In this document: positions 47,637 to 55,989 of the stretch, piece after piece
Numbering within the stretch: position 1 is the first letter of the stretch
How the letters are laid out: every line of letters starts with the position of its first letter
From: Bradyrhizobium huanghuaihaiense
Lineage (GTDB): Bacteria > Pseudomonadota > Alphaproteobacteria > Rhizobiales > Xanthobacteraceae
Assembly (NCBI RefSeq): GCF_007830635.1
Contig: NZ_VLLA01000002.1
Span: forward strand, 310,001-374,000
DNA length: 64,000 bases
Direction of reading: 5' to 3'
The notes under the pieces: model-generated
Seen by the model: the letters and a program-made list of their open reading frames with translations, nothing else
What the model was told of the DNA's origin: nothing
The model's database searches: none
Position numbers and translations under genes: made by a program

Positions 47637-48599
47637 TTAGAAACCGTAGAGCCGCGCCGGATTGTCGACCAAAATCTTCTTGCGCACATCCGCATCCGGC
47701 GCCCACACCGGAAGCTGATTGAGCAGGCGGGCGTCGTCGATCTGGTAGAGCGGGGCGATGTCGGTGGCTTTGCGTCCCTCAACACGGCTCGAATCCGGAT
47801 GCGGCCAATCGGTGCCCCAGACGATGCGGTCCGGGTTGGCCGCGATCAGCGCCCGCGCGAACGGCACGATGTCCTGATAATCCGGCGCGAGCTTCGACGA
47901 GCGATAGGCGCCGGAGATCTTCGCATAGGCCTTGCCGGACTTCACCAGCGCAGCGAGATCGGAGAAACCCGGCTGCTCCAGGCCGAGCGAAGCTTCCAGC
48001 CCGCCGAAATGGTCGAACACGACAGGTACCGGCGCGCTCTCGACGAGGTCCTTGATCGCCGAGATCATGGGAAGCGTGGTGTAGAGCTGCACGTGCCAGC
48101 CGCGCGCCTTCATGCGCTCGACGGCGGTGGTGAAGCGTGACCTGCCGACATTGGGGTCGTTGACGCCGCCGGTTGCGAGATTGAGGCGCATGCCGCGGAA
48201 ACCGTCCGCCTGCATCGCATCGAGCTGCGCCTCGGTCGTCTTGTCGTCGATCACGGCGACGCCGCGCGCATTGGCGCCGCGCGCCTTCATGCCGAACAAG
48301 GTCGCCGAATTGTCGGTGCCGTAGACACTGGGGGTGACGATCACCACGCGTTCCATATGCAGCGCCTTGTGCAGTGCAGCCATTTCTTCAGGGCTTGCCG
48401 GCTCGGGCGTGTAGACGCGCCCGGCGAAGAACGGGAACTTCTCGACATCGCCATGAATGTGAGTGTGGCAGTCGCAGGCATGCGCGGGGACGTCGAAATT
48501 CACCGGCGTCGCAGGCTGCGCCGCGCGGGCGTGGGCTCTGTTGGTCATGGCTACTCCGGCGGCAAGGGAGGCAAGCAGGACGCTGCGTCGGTTGAGCAC
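47637..48599 (-). CDS. Exported amidohydrolase family protein (TIM-barrel, amidohydrolase-2 type)
   Basis: A 320-residue protein with a twin-arginine-like leader (NRRSVLLASLAAGVAM). It has amidohydrolase-2 landmarks: HACDCHTHIHGD at the start, VVFDHFGGLEAS in the middle, IVWGTDWPHPDSS and the ending KKILVDNPARLYGF. Related enzymes include lactonases and decarboxylases. The substrate is unknown. Stop is two bases from the pump stop on the other strand, so the genes converge tightly. Confidence 0.88.
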   Translation of the reverse strand: MLNRRSVLLASLAAGVAMTNRAHARAAQPATPVNFDVPAHACDCHTHIHGDVEKFPFFAGRVYTPEPASPEEMAALHKALHMERVVIVTPSVYGTDNSATLFGMKARGANARGVAVIDDKTTEAQLDAMQADGFRGMRLNLATGGVNDPNVGRSRFTTAVERMKARGWHVQLYTTLPMISAIKDLVESAPVPVVFDHFGGLEASLGLEQPGFSDLAALVKSGKAYAKISGAYRSSKLAPDYQDIVPFARALIAANPDRIVWGTDWPHPDSSRVEGRKATDIAPLYQIDDARLLNQLPVWAPDADVRKKILVDNPARLYGF

Positions 48600-48649
48600 G
48601 GTTCTCTCCCTGGTTGTTTTATTTGGCAGTGTGCCGGGACGGTATCACA

Positions 48650-49207
48650 TCAGCCGGACAGAAGCTGCGCTTCGTTGCATAGCTGCTCGACAAGGTCCGC
48701 AAGCAGACGTGAGCCGTCGACGCGCACGACCGGGCAGGGCAGGCCCGCGAGCCATGCTTCATCTTTTGCGAGACTGCGGCCCTCGCGATCGCCGGCTTCG
48801 TAATGGGAGGCCCATTCGACAAAAGATTCAGTCTCATCATGGCGCCAGCCGCCCGGCGCGACGGCATCAGCGCCGAAATGGGCAGCCTCGCGGGCGCGCA
48901 GGCGCCGCATGCGAAGCTCGCGCGGCGTGGTCACGTACACGACCAGATCGAAGAGCGGGACGAACTCGTCGCCCCAGCCGGTGACGGTTCCGCTCAGCAC
49001 CCAGTCGAGACGCGGCAGAAACATCTCGCGCATCAGGCGCAGGCGATCGGCGGCGGAGCGCGTCGTCTGGTAGGGCGGCACGGTCGGCAGCCAGAAATAG
49101 TCGTCGCTGTCGTGATGTGGCAGCGCAAGCTCGCCCGCCAGCGCCCGGCCGAGCGTCGTCACGCCGGAGCCCGAAGCTCCCATCAGATGGATGCGGCGGC
49201 TTTTCAT
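48650..49207 (-). CDS. P-loop nucleotide kinase-like protein
   Basis: A 185-residue protein with Walker A motif GASGSGVTTLG at the start (MKSRRIHLMGASGSG) and lid-like Arg residues (TTPRELRMRRLRAREAAHF) as in adenylate-kinase-like enzymes. Asp in PHHDSDDYFWLP may bind the substrate. It is a single-domain P-loop kinase-like protein; its substrate cannot be told. I start at ATG 49207 rather than the upstream frame. It neighbours the amidohydrolase gene on the same strand. Confidence 0.82.
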   Translation of the reverse strand: MKSRRIHLMGASGSGVTTLGRALAGELALPHHDSDDYFWLPTVPPYQTTRSAADRLRLMREMFLPRLDWVLSGTVTGWGDEFVPLFDLVVYVTTPRELRMRRLRAREAAHFGADAVAPGGWRHDETESFVEWASHYEAGDREGRSLAKDEAWLAGLPCPVVRVDGSRLLADLVEQLCNEAQLLSG

Positions 49208-49292
49208 ATTCCCATCTCGAGGGCTCGAACCGGTTTGGTGGGCGGTGACGGCGACCACGACGTTTTGGAGCGCCGGACCGTGGCGCGTTCCC

Positions 49293-49643
49293 TCAAGCGG
49301 CGCGACGGCGCTTTGGCGTTCGTCCGCTTGTCGCGGGTTGGGCTGATAGTGTCAGGCCCAACGCTCCGACAATGCGCATGACCGTGCCGAACTCGGGATT
49401 TCCGGTCTCTCCAAGGGCCTTGTACAGGCTCTCGCGGTTCAAGCCGGCTTTCTTCGCGATCGCACTCATGCCGCGCGCACGCGCGACGAGGCCAAGCGCG
49501 TCACGCACGAAATCGGCGTCGCCGGTTTCGAGGGCCGCTGCGATATAGGCGGCCTGACGCTCTTCGGTGTTGAGATAGTCGGCGGCGTCGAAACGCGTCG
49601 TCTTGGATGCCGTTTTGGCCGTCGTTTTTGCTGCCTTTGGCAT
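49293..49643 (-). CDS. Antitoxin of a HigBA-like type II system
   Basis: A 116-residue protein, TIGR02684-like (putative addiction module antidote). The N-terminal part is Lys/Thr/Ala-rich (MPKAAKTTAKTASKTT), then FDAADYLNTEERQAAYIAAALETGD, and an XRE-type helix-turn-helix (GLVARARGMSAIAKKAGLNRESLYKALG). The ending SGRTPKRRRAA is basic. Start ATG 49643 overlaps the toxin stop by one base. It should neutralise the toxin and repress the operon. Confidence 0.87.
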   Translation of the reverse strand: MPKAAKTTAKTASKTTRFDAADYLNTEERQAAYIAAALETGDADFVRDALGLVARARGMSAIAKKAGLNRESLYKALGETGNPEFGTVMRIVGALGLTLSAQPATSGRTPKRRRAA

Positions 49644-49933
49644 CACGATGTCTCCGCCAGTTGCTGGGCTAGCTCGATGTCTTGTCGTTGTGTGCGCTTG
49701 TCGCCGCCACACAGCAGGATCACGATCTGCGCGCCGCGCCGTACATAGTAAATCCGGTAGCCCGGGCCGTAATCGATGCGCATTTCCCGGATGTTGCGGC
49801 CGACGCTCTTGCTGTCACCGGGATTGCCCATCTCCATGCGGCGAATCCGGACGGTGATCCTGGCTACCGCGCTGGCGTCCCTGAGGCGGCTCAGCCACTC
49901 CGAGAAATGCTCAGTCTGCCTCACCTCGACCAT
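49643..49933 (-). CDS. RelE/ParE-superfamily toxin (HigB-like)
   Basis: A 96-residue protein of the TIGR02683 addiction-killer type: SEWLSRLRDASAVARITVRIRRMEMGN, RNIREMRIDYGPGYRIYYVRRGAQ and LLCGGDKRTQRQDIELA are the family motifs. The toxin gene precedes the antitoxin, as in HigBA. It should act as an mRNA interferase at the ribosome. The stop and the antitoxin start overlap (TGATG). Confidence 0.9.
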   Translation of the reverse strand: MVEVRQTEHFSEWLSRLRDASAVARITVRIRRMEMGNPGDSKSVGRNIREMRIDYGPGYRIYYVRRGAQIVILLCGGDKRTQRQDIELAQQLAETS

Positions 49934-50034
49934 GAAGCGAGATTGTAGCTCATGGGCTACAGAATGTCAAAGAGGCCGCGCGGCGCATCGAGATGGCGAG
50001 CGGTGCAGAGAGCTTTGGAGGCGCTGTGGGACGC

Positions 50035-51465
50035 CTACTGCCCCGACGGCGTGCGCAGGCCGTGCCAGGCGTCGCGGACCTGCTGGTAGTGAACCTCGGG
50101 CAGATAGTCCGGGGTGTTCAGGTTCAAGGTCTTGACGTCGAGGTGCCCGACGGCGCTGAGCAGCGTGTAGGAGGCAATCACGCGGTCGCGCAGTGCGCCG
50201 ATCAGGCGGGCCTTCGCCTGGATCAAATCGGCCTGCGAGTTCAGCACGTCCACGGTCGTGCGCTGTCCGCCGGCGGCTTCGCGCTGCACGCCTTGGAGCG
50301 CGACGGTTGCCGCCTTCACCTCGGACTCCGAGGCCGAGACCGCGATCTTGGCGCCTTCATTGGCGACCCAGGCGCTGACCGCCGCCGTGCGCGCCTGGTT
50401 GCGCACCTGGTCGAGCACGAGCCGGCTCTGTGCCGTGACCTCCTTGGCCTGCCGGGTCTGCGCGGCGGCCTGGCCGCCGTCATAGATCGGCACGGTGACA
50501 TTGGCGACGATCGAGGCCTGGTCCTCGGCGAAGGTTCCGAGCGTCGGGTCGTTGTTGCGGCTCTTGCTGGCGCTGCCCTGGACGCTGGCGCTCGGCAGCA
50601 GCGCGCCCTCGGCGACGCGGATGTTTGTGGAGGCGACGTCGACGTCGAAACCTGCGGCCATCACTGCCGGGTGCTGGCGGATCGCCATCGAGAGCGCATC
50701 CTCGCGGCTCTTCGGCAGATAGCGGTCGACGACCTCAGCGGGCTTGAGCTGGGACGGCGCGTTGCCGATCACCTGGGCATAGGTCGCCTGGCTGACCGCA
50801 AGCGCGACCTCGGCGGCATTGAGGTCGGCGAGACCGCGGTTGAGGCGGGCCTCGGCTTGCGCGCTGTCGGTCGGCGTGACGTCGCCGGCATTGAGGCGGC
50901 GCTGCGTGACCGCGAGGGTCTCGCGCAGGAAAGCCACGTTGGAGCGCTGCGCCTCGACCAGCGACTGGTTTGCCAGCACGTTGGTATAGGCGGTGACGGC
51001 GTCGAGCAGCACGCCCTGGCCGACATTGCGCAGCGCCTCGCGGCCCGACTGCACCTGGAGCTCGGCGGCCCGCACATTGTTGGCGGTGCGGAAGCCGTTG
51101 AACAGGGTCTGCGTCACCGTGACGCCGATGACCCACGGCTTCAGATCGGCGGTCTGGATCGTGTTGTTGGGCAAGAGGTTGCGCACCGATTGCAGGCCGG
51201 CGCTGAGGCTCGCCACGAGCTGCGGCCGGTAGCCGGCGAGCGCCTGCGGCACGTTCTCGTCGGTCGCGCGCTGGCGCGCGCGCTCGGCATTGAGCTGCGG
51301 GTTGGTCTGGTAGGCTTTTGCCAATGCCTCCGGCAGGGCCTCGGCAGTTGCGGCCGAGGGCAGGGCGCACGAGAGCGCCAGCGTGGTCCATGTCGCAAGC
51401 ACAGGACCCACGCCCGATCGACGCCGCGTCATCACGCGACCAGCTCTGGCGGCACGCCCAATCAT
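50035..51465 (-). CDS. TolC-family outer-membrane channel protein
   Basis: A 476-residue outer-membrane factor. A long signal region (cleavage near SAATAEA) is followed by two homologous halves rich in helices. Repeating TolC marks: TNPQLNAERARQRATDENVPQA, AELQVQSGREALRNVGQGV, ARLNRGLADLNAAEVALA and QARTAAVSAWVANEGAK. It gives the outer-membrane exit duct for efflux pumps or type I secretion. The RND adaptor and pump 2.4 kb away lack their own channel, so pairing is possible. A shorter start (51432) is also in frame. Confidence 0.9.
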   Translation of the reverse strand: MIGRAARAGRVMTRRRSGVGPVLATWTTLALSCALPSAATAEALPEALAKAYQTNPQLNAERARQRATDENVPQALAGYRPQLVASLSAGLQSVRNLLPNNTIQTADLKPWVIGVTVTQTLFNGFRTANNVRAAELQVQSGREALRNVGQGVLLDAVTAYTNVLANQSLVEAQRSNVAFLRETLAVTQRRLNAGDVTPTDSAQAEARLNRGLADLNAAEVALAVSQATYAQVIGNAPSQLKPAEVVDRYLPKSREDALSMAIRQHPAVMAAGFDVDVASTNIRVAEGALLPSASVQGSASKSRNNDPTLGTFAEDQASIVANVTVPIYDGGQAAAQTRQAKEVTAQSRLVLDQVRNQARTAAVSAWVANEGAKIAVSASESEVKAATVALQGVQREAAGGQRTTVDVLNSQADLIQAKARLIGALRDRVIASYTLLSAVGHLDVKTLNLNTPDYLPEVHYQQVRDAWHGLRTPSGQ

Positions 51466-51653
51466 GTAATCCCGCTAAACCCCGGCTGTCCGCCCCCGCC
51501 GACGGTGGCCTCTTAACTGTTTAACCAGCCGGGGTCGCGCAGGCAAACTGCCGCGGGGAAAACTCCCATCTATTCCGTGCTTGTTGCAGGTGCGTCACAG
51601 CATTTTTGCGAAAAGACGCCAGAGCCTTACACCAGCCTGACCGCTCGCTCGCG

Positions 51654-52433
51654 TCACCGGTTCTTGTTCACCGGCTTGCGCTTCTCGATGAACGCCGCCA
51701 TTCCCTCGGAGCGGTCTTCGAGTGCGAAGGTCGAGTGGAACAGGTTGCGCTCGACGCTCATGCCCTCGGCAAGCGTCGTCTCGAAGGCGCGGTTGACCGC
51801 CTCCTTGGCCATCGCGGCTGCCGGGCGCGACATCGAGGCGATCTTCTCGGCGGCGGCCATGACCTCGTCCATCAGCTTGTCCGCGGCGACGATGCGGCTG
51901 ACGAGGCCCGAGCGCTCGGCTTCGGCTGCATCCATCATCCGCCCGGTGAGGCAGAGGTCCATCGCCTTGGACTTGCCGATGGCGCGGGTCAGGCGCTGGG
52001 TGCCGCCGATGCCGGGAATGGTGCCGAGGGTGATTTCGGGCTGGCCGAACTTGGCGGTGTCGGCGGCGATGATGAAGTCGCACATCATGGCGAGCTCGCA
52101 GCCGCCGCCGAGCGCGTAACCCGCGACCGCGGCGATGGTCGGCTTGCGGCAGCGCGCGACGCGGTCGCCGCCGATCGCGGCGAAGTCTTCGGAGAACATG
52201 TCGATGAAACCCTTCGGCTGCATCTCCTTGATGTCGGCGCCGGCGGCAAAGGCCTTCTCGCTGCCGGTCACGACGATGCAGCCGATGGCATCATCGGCCT
52301 CGAGATCGTCGACCGCCGCGGCGATCTCGCGGAAGACGCCGAAGGAGAGCGCATTGAGCATCTTCGGCCGGTTCAGCTTGATGATGCCGACCGCGCCTTT
52401 GCCTTCGACGATGATGTGTTCGAACGTGCTCAT
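51654..52433 (-). CDS. Enoyl-CoA hydratase/isomerase family protein
   Basis: A 259-residue crotonase-fold protein. Oxyanion regions are [10 protein letters not shown] and [14 protein letters not shown] with [12 protein letters not shown]. The two catalytic glutamates of canonical hydratases are in the expected places: [19 protein letters not shown] (Glu) and GGGCELAM (Glu), so hydratase activity is likely. It acts in fatty acid or amino acid degradation. Start ATG 52433 ([16 protein letters not shown]) has a GTGGAGC site. Confidence 0.92.
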   Translation of the reverse strand: MSTFEHIIVEGKGAVGIIKLNRPKMLNALSFGVFREIAAAVDDLEADDAIGCIVVTGSEKAFAAGADIKEMQPKGFIDMFSEDFAAIGGDRVARCRKPTIAAVAGYALGGGCELAMMCDFIIAADTAKFGQPEITLGTIPGIGGTQRLTRAIGKSKAMDLCLTGRMMDAAEAERSGLVSRIVAADKLMDEVMAAAEKIASMSRPAAAMAKEAVNRAFETTLAEGMSVERNLFHSTFALEDRSEGMAAFIEKRKPVNKNR

Positions 52434-52549
52434 GCTCCACCCACGCTTTTTGATTGGGCGGGCAATGTGCCTGCTGGCGCGGTGGGCTTCAAGAGCCCAA
52501 GGAAGCCTTCGGAACAAGGCGGCCCGGAACACGCTGCAAGTCGCGCGTT

Positions 52550-52596
52550 CCAGGCCAGGAAACTTAGGCCAGAAACTTAGGCCGGGAAACTTAGGC
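52550..52596. repeat. Three short tandem repeats of GGCCTAAGTTTC around a stop codon
   Basis: Three 13-15 bp units (ACTTAGGCC with slight changes) stand next to each other. On the minus strand the first TAA is the stop codon of the 52591-53277 gene and the unit repeats twice more after it. It may be an expansion by slippage. Confidence 0.65.
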
Positions 52597-53277
52597 CATG
52601 AACATGCGCGCTGCGGACGCCAAGGTCAGCAGCGTGCCGACGCCGATGAAGATCTTGCCGATCAGGGAGCTCTGGTCCCAGGCCGAGCTCTGATGGCTGC
52701 TGGCCATCACCGGCGCGGGACGCGGCTGCGCCTCGGTTGCGGCAAGCACCGCCTTCTGGGCGGGCGGATTGTCCTGTTGCGCGGCGCGGTCGAGATCGTT
52801 CGGCTGGTCGGGGGCGACGATCTGGCTCTCGGCAGTCGGGGCCGCGGTATTATCGGCTGCGGCCTGGACGTTGTCGTTGGCGCGGCCGGTCATGGCGGAG
52901 GCCGCAGCCGCGGGCGGCGTATCGGCGGCGGCAAACTGCGCATTGGCGTTGGCGACCTCCTGCGGCATCTGGCTCCAGGCGGGCAGGCCGCTATCGGCCT
53001 TGTCGGCAGTCTTGTCGCCGGTCTTGGCCTCGCCGGCCTTGGCCGCGGTGTCCTTGCTGTCGGCCTTGTCGCCGGAGGACTTTTGCGCCGTCTTGCTGCT
53101 GGTGCGGCGAGAAGACTGGTGCCGGTGCTTGCTCGGTTTGACTGCATCGGCCTGTTTGCCCGCGCTGTCCGATTGGCTGCTCGCGGTCGAGGCTGGCGCC
53201 GCCTGTGCAGCGCCTCCGAACAGCAGGAAAAGCCCGGCAAGAAGAATCAGGGCAGCGCGCCCGCTGGTATTCATCAT
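52591..53277 (-). CDS. Low-complexity exported protein of unknown function
   Basis: A 228-residue protein with a signal peptide ([28 protein letters not shown]). Most of the mature part is Ala/Ser/Lys/Asp/Gln-rich ([26 protein letters not shown] style), likely disordered. A single hydrophobic stretch at the C terminus ([26 protein letters not shown]) suggests a membrane anchor. A GGGGAGA site lies before the ATG at 53277. The gene is divergent from the SigF-like sigma gene. No family recognised. Confidence 0.72.
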   Translation of the reverse strand: MMNTSGRAALILLAGLFLLFGGAAQAAPASTASSQSDSAGKQADAVKPSKHRHQSSRRTSSKTAQKSSGDKADSKDTAAKAGEAKTGDKTADKADSGLPAWSQMPQEVANANAQFAAADTPPAAAASAMTGRANDNVQAAADNTAAPTAESQIVAPDQPNDLDRAAQQDNPPAQKAVLAATEAQPRPAPVMASSHQSSAWDQSSLIGKIFIGVGTLLTLASAARMFMA

Positions 53278-53522
53278 GTGACGATCTCCCCAATTCACCC
53301 CTCCCCGGGACCGAACAGAGACGCCGCGAGGTGACGACAGCGGGGCAGAAAAGGGGAATCTTCGGGCCACACGGGGCGAAAGCGGGGCAGGCCGTCCGTT
53401 GCGGCCGGCCGCCGGGTGCGGACGGGACCGATCGGTGTTATGAGCCGTCGCGAGTTTTCGCGGCCGCATCGGAGCACCGGTTCTCAGTGTCGATCACGAG
53501 TTCGTGATCGTACGGGTCCGGC

Positions 53523-53547
53523 GTAACAAATTGAAAGAGCGGCCGAA
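53523..53547 (+). promoter_or_regulatory. Candidate SigF-type promoter
   Basis: GTAACA at 53523-53528 and CGAA at 53544-53547 with 15 bases between resemble the Caulobacter SigF promoter consensus GTAACC-N16-CGAA (counted from memory). It is 21 bases upstream of the sigma gene start, which fits autoregulation. Confidence 0.4.
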
Positions 53548-53567
53548 TTGCATGGTGAGGGGCGCGC

Positions 53568-54113
53568 GTGCGCGGACGTGAGGACGAATGGACCGGCCTG
53601 ATGCGGTCGGCCATGGCAGGCGATGATGCGGCGTATCATCGCCTGTTGAAGGCGGTCACGCCGGTGCTGCGCGCTGCCGCGAGGCGCGGCCTGGCGCGGG
53701 CCGGGCAGCCTCCCGACCAGGCCGAGGATATCGTGCAGGAGATTTTGTTGGCGGTGCACCTGAAGCGGCACACCTGGGACAGCGAAGCGCCCTTCGCGCC
53801 CTGGCTGTTCGCGATCGCCCGCAACAAGCTGATCGATGCGCTCAGGCGCCGCGGCAGGCGCGTCTTCGTCAACATCGACGATTTCGCCGAGACGCTGCCG
53901 GGCGAGGCGCCGCAGGAGACGGCTTCCGCGGGCGAGGTTGCGGCGCAGCTGGGCGCGCTGCCGCAGCGCCAGCGCGACGTGCTGCAGTCGATCGCGGTCG
54001 AGGCCGCCTCGATCAAGGACACGGCGGCGAAGTTCTCGATGAGCGAAGGTGCCGTGCGGGTCGCGCTGCACCGCGGCCTTGCCGCACTGACTGCCAAACT
54101 GCGGGACCACTAG
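53568..54113 (+). CDS. SigF-like ECF sigma factor
   Basis: A 181-residue ECF sigma factor. Region 2: YHRLLKAVTPVLRAAARRGLARAGQPPDQAEDIVQEILLAVHLKRHTW. Region 4: LPQRQRDVLQSIAVEAASIKDTAAKFSMSEGAVRVALHRGL. It lies two bases before an NrsF-type anti-sigma gene, the arrangement of the Caulobacter SigF-NrsF pair. The start is a GTG at 53568 with a GGTGAGG site upstream; ATG 53601 is a shorter alternative. Confidence 0.87.
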   Translation: MRGREDEWTGLMRSAMAGDDAAYHRLLKAVTPVLRAAARRGLARAGQPPDQAEDIVQEILLAVHLKRHTWDSEAPFAPWLFAIARNKLIDALRRRGRRVFVNIDDFAETLPGEAPQETASAGEVAAQLGALPQRQRDVLQSIAVEAASIKDTAAKFSMSEGAVRVALHRGLAALTAKLRDH

Positions 54114-54115
54114 TC

Positions 54116-54754
54116 ATGGATACCGATCAACTCATTCGCTCGCTCGCGGCCGACAACGCCCATCGCGCGCCGCGCGTCGGCGCCGTGCTGACGATGGCGC
54201 TGCTGGTGGCCGCGCCGCTGTCGATCCTGATCTTCGCGACCTTCCTCGGTGTGCGCGCCGACGTGATGAGCGCGATGGGCAATCCGTTCTTCGACATGAA
54301 GTTCGCGGTGACGCTGTCGCTCGCGATTCCCGCGATCATCGTCAGCCTGCATCTGTCGCGGCCAGAAGCCCTGCTGCGCGGCTGGGGCTGGCTGTTGCTG
54401 CTCCCCGTCGGCCTGCTTGCAGTTGCGATCGGCAGCGAGGCGATGATGGCGCCTGCCATGCCGATGACGATGCGGCTGATGGGCAAGAACTCCAGGACTT
54501 GCCTGATGGCGATCCCCGCGATGTCGCTGCCGCTGCTTGCGGGGGCGCTGATCGGCCTTCGCCACGGCGCGCCGTCGCGCCCTGCGCTTGCCGGTGCACT
54601 CGCCGGCCTGGTCTCGGCCGGACTTGCCGCGACGCTCTATGCCTCGCACTGCACCGACGATTCACCGCTGTTCGTCGCGACCTGGTACACGATCGCGACT
54701 GCGGTGGTGACCGTGATCGGCGCGGCGATCGGCTCCAGGGTTTTGCGGTATTAG
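54116..54754 (+). CDS. nrsF: NrsF-type membrane anti-sigma factor (DUF1109)
   Basis: A 212-residue protein with six predicted membrane helices and a short cytoplasmic N terminus (MDTDQLIRSLAADNAH). This matches the DUF1109/NrsF family of integral anti-sigma factors. A conserved Cys lies in TCLMAIPAM and another in ASHCTDD; in NrsF, periplasmic cysteines help sense heavy-metal stress. The gene is two bases after the sigma gene, so the two are translated together. Confidence 0.85.
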   Translation: MDTDQLIRSLAADNAHRAPRVGAVLTMALLVAAPLSILIFATFLGVRADVMSAMGNPFFDMKFAVTLSLAIPAIIVSLHLSRPEALLRGWGWLLLLPVGLLAVAIGSEAMMAPAMPMTMRLMGKNSRTCLMAIPAMSLPLLAGALIGLRHGAPSRPALAGALAGLVSAGLAATLYASHCTDDSPLFVATWYTIATAVVTVIGAAIGSRVLRY

Positions 54755-54811
54755 AGCGTTTTCGAGCGAAGTGGATACCGGTTCGCATAAAGAAAACGCG
54801 TCAAAACAAGA
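54754..54811. repeat. Palindromic intergenic repeat, likely two-way terminator
   Basis: Arms GCGTTTTC (54756-54763) and GAAAACGC (54792-54799) with inner GCGAA/TTCGC form a stem-loop between the convergent nrsF and DUF2336 genes. It is a common short element in Bradyrhizobium. Confidence 0.7.
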
Positions 54812-54826
54812 ACCGACCCGGCGGCC

Positions 54827-55927
54827 TCAAGCCGCCGGCGTTGCGCCCTGCATGCGGTGGAAGCGCAGCACCTGCTGCGCGGTGGAGCTGCGCAGGGCCT
54901 CGTAGGTGTCGCGCAGCGCCAGCATGTCCGCCGTCGCGCCGCCTGCCAGTTTCTCGCGCATGGCGATGATCGCGCGCACGCTCGACCATTGCATGCCCGC
55001 GACCTTGGCGAGGATCATCACGCCCTCGGTGCGGCTTTCGATCATCATGGTCTCGGCGGTCTCGACCGCGACGCCCGCGAGCGCGGCGAGCCCGGCATTG
55101 GTCTCGTCGAACTTGCCCTGTTCGGCGAATGTGGTGACCTGGAATTCGTTGAGGCGGCCGTCCTCGTGCAGCGACTTCACCAGCGCGCGCGCCATTTCCG
55201 TTTGCCTGGTCATGGCGGCGGCGCGGACCCGCTGAGCCGCCTCCTGCACCACGCTCGATACCTCGTCCGCGAGCTCGGGATGCGCAGCCTCCAGCTTCCT
55301 GCGCACGCTCAAGGACGCCTTCGCAACCAGCTTCAGGTAGTGATGGCGCGGCAGGCTGGGCCGCAGGCCGATGCAGGTGGCGAGGCCGTCGTCGCGCTCG
55401 GCGCGCGTGACGAGGTCGGTGAGACTTTCCTCGGAGAGCCGCGCGCCCGGATTGCTGACGGTCGATTGCACGACGTCCTCGTCGCCGCGCGTCACCAGCA
55501 CGTCGGTCAGCGCTTCCGACAGAACCCGCCGCAGCGAGATCGCCTTCAGATGGGCCTGGCCGCGCGTGCGCGCGATCTGGATCAGCGTCGCCTCGTCCAG
55601 CCGTTCCGATTTCGTCAGCACGGGTCCTGCGACCTCGATGACCTCGTCGAGCGCGAGCGTGCGGATGATCTTGGGCGGTGCGGCCGCGATCGGTGCGAGG
55701 CGGTCGGCAAGCAGCGCCCTGGCCGACGTCTCGATCTGCTCGATCAGGCATTCGAACACGTCGTCGAACACGCGAATGTGGTCGTCGGAATAGTCCGCCG
55801 CGTTGCCCACGAAGAGATCGGTGACGCGGCGCAATGTCTCGACTCGCCGCGCGACGGTGCCGTGCGAGAGCGCGGCCTGCAATTCTTCAAGCAAATTCTC
55901 GGATGATTTCTCGGATTTGGATCTCAT
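54827..55927 (-). CDS. DUF2336 protein
   Basis: A 366-residue alpha-helical protein, matching the DUF2336 family of alphaproteobacteria (RVETLRRVTDLFVGNAADYSDDHIRVFDDVFECLIEQIETSARALLADRLAPI). It has no membrane segment or known catalytic motif. Its role is unknown; it lies 62 bases from the diguanylate cyclase gene on the same strand, so they may be cotranscribed. Confidence 0.8.
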   Translation of the reverse strand: MRSKSEKSSENLLEELQAALSHGTVARRVETLRRVTDLFVGNAADYSDDHIRVFDDVFECLIEQIETSARALLADRLAPIAAAPPKIIRTLALDEVIEVAGPVLTKSERLDEATLIQIARTRGQAHLKAISLRRVLSEALTDVLVTRGDEDVVQSTVSNPGARLSEESLTDLVTRAERDDGLATCIGLRPSLPRHHYLKLVAKASLSVRRKLEAAHPELADEVSSVVQEAAQRVRAAAMTRQTEMARALVKSLHEDGRLNEFQVTTFAEQGKFDETNAGLAALAGVAVETAETMMIESRTEGVMILAKVAGMQWSSVRAIIAMREKLAGGATADMLALRDTYEALRSSTAQQVLRFHRMQGATPAA

Positions 55928-55989
55928 TGCCCTGTCCTGGAGCGTTCGGTCCGGTGGAGCCTCTGGCGCCCCGGGAGAAAATGGATTGG

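Noticed and set aside
44452..47706. Long minus-strand open frame opposite the RND pump (1084 codons)
   Set aside because: The composition is dominated by His, Arg, Asp and Gln as expected for the antisense of high-GC coding DNA; the plus strand encodes a clear RND pump.
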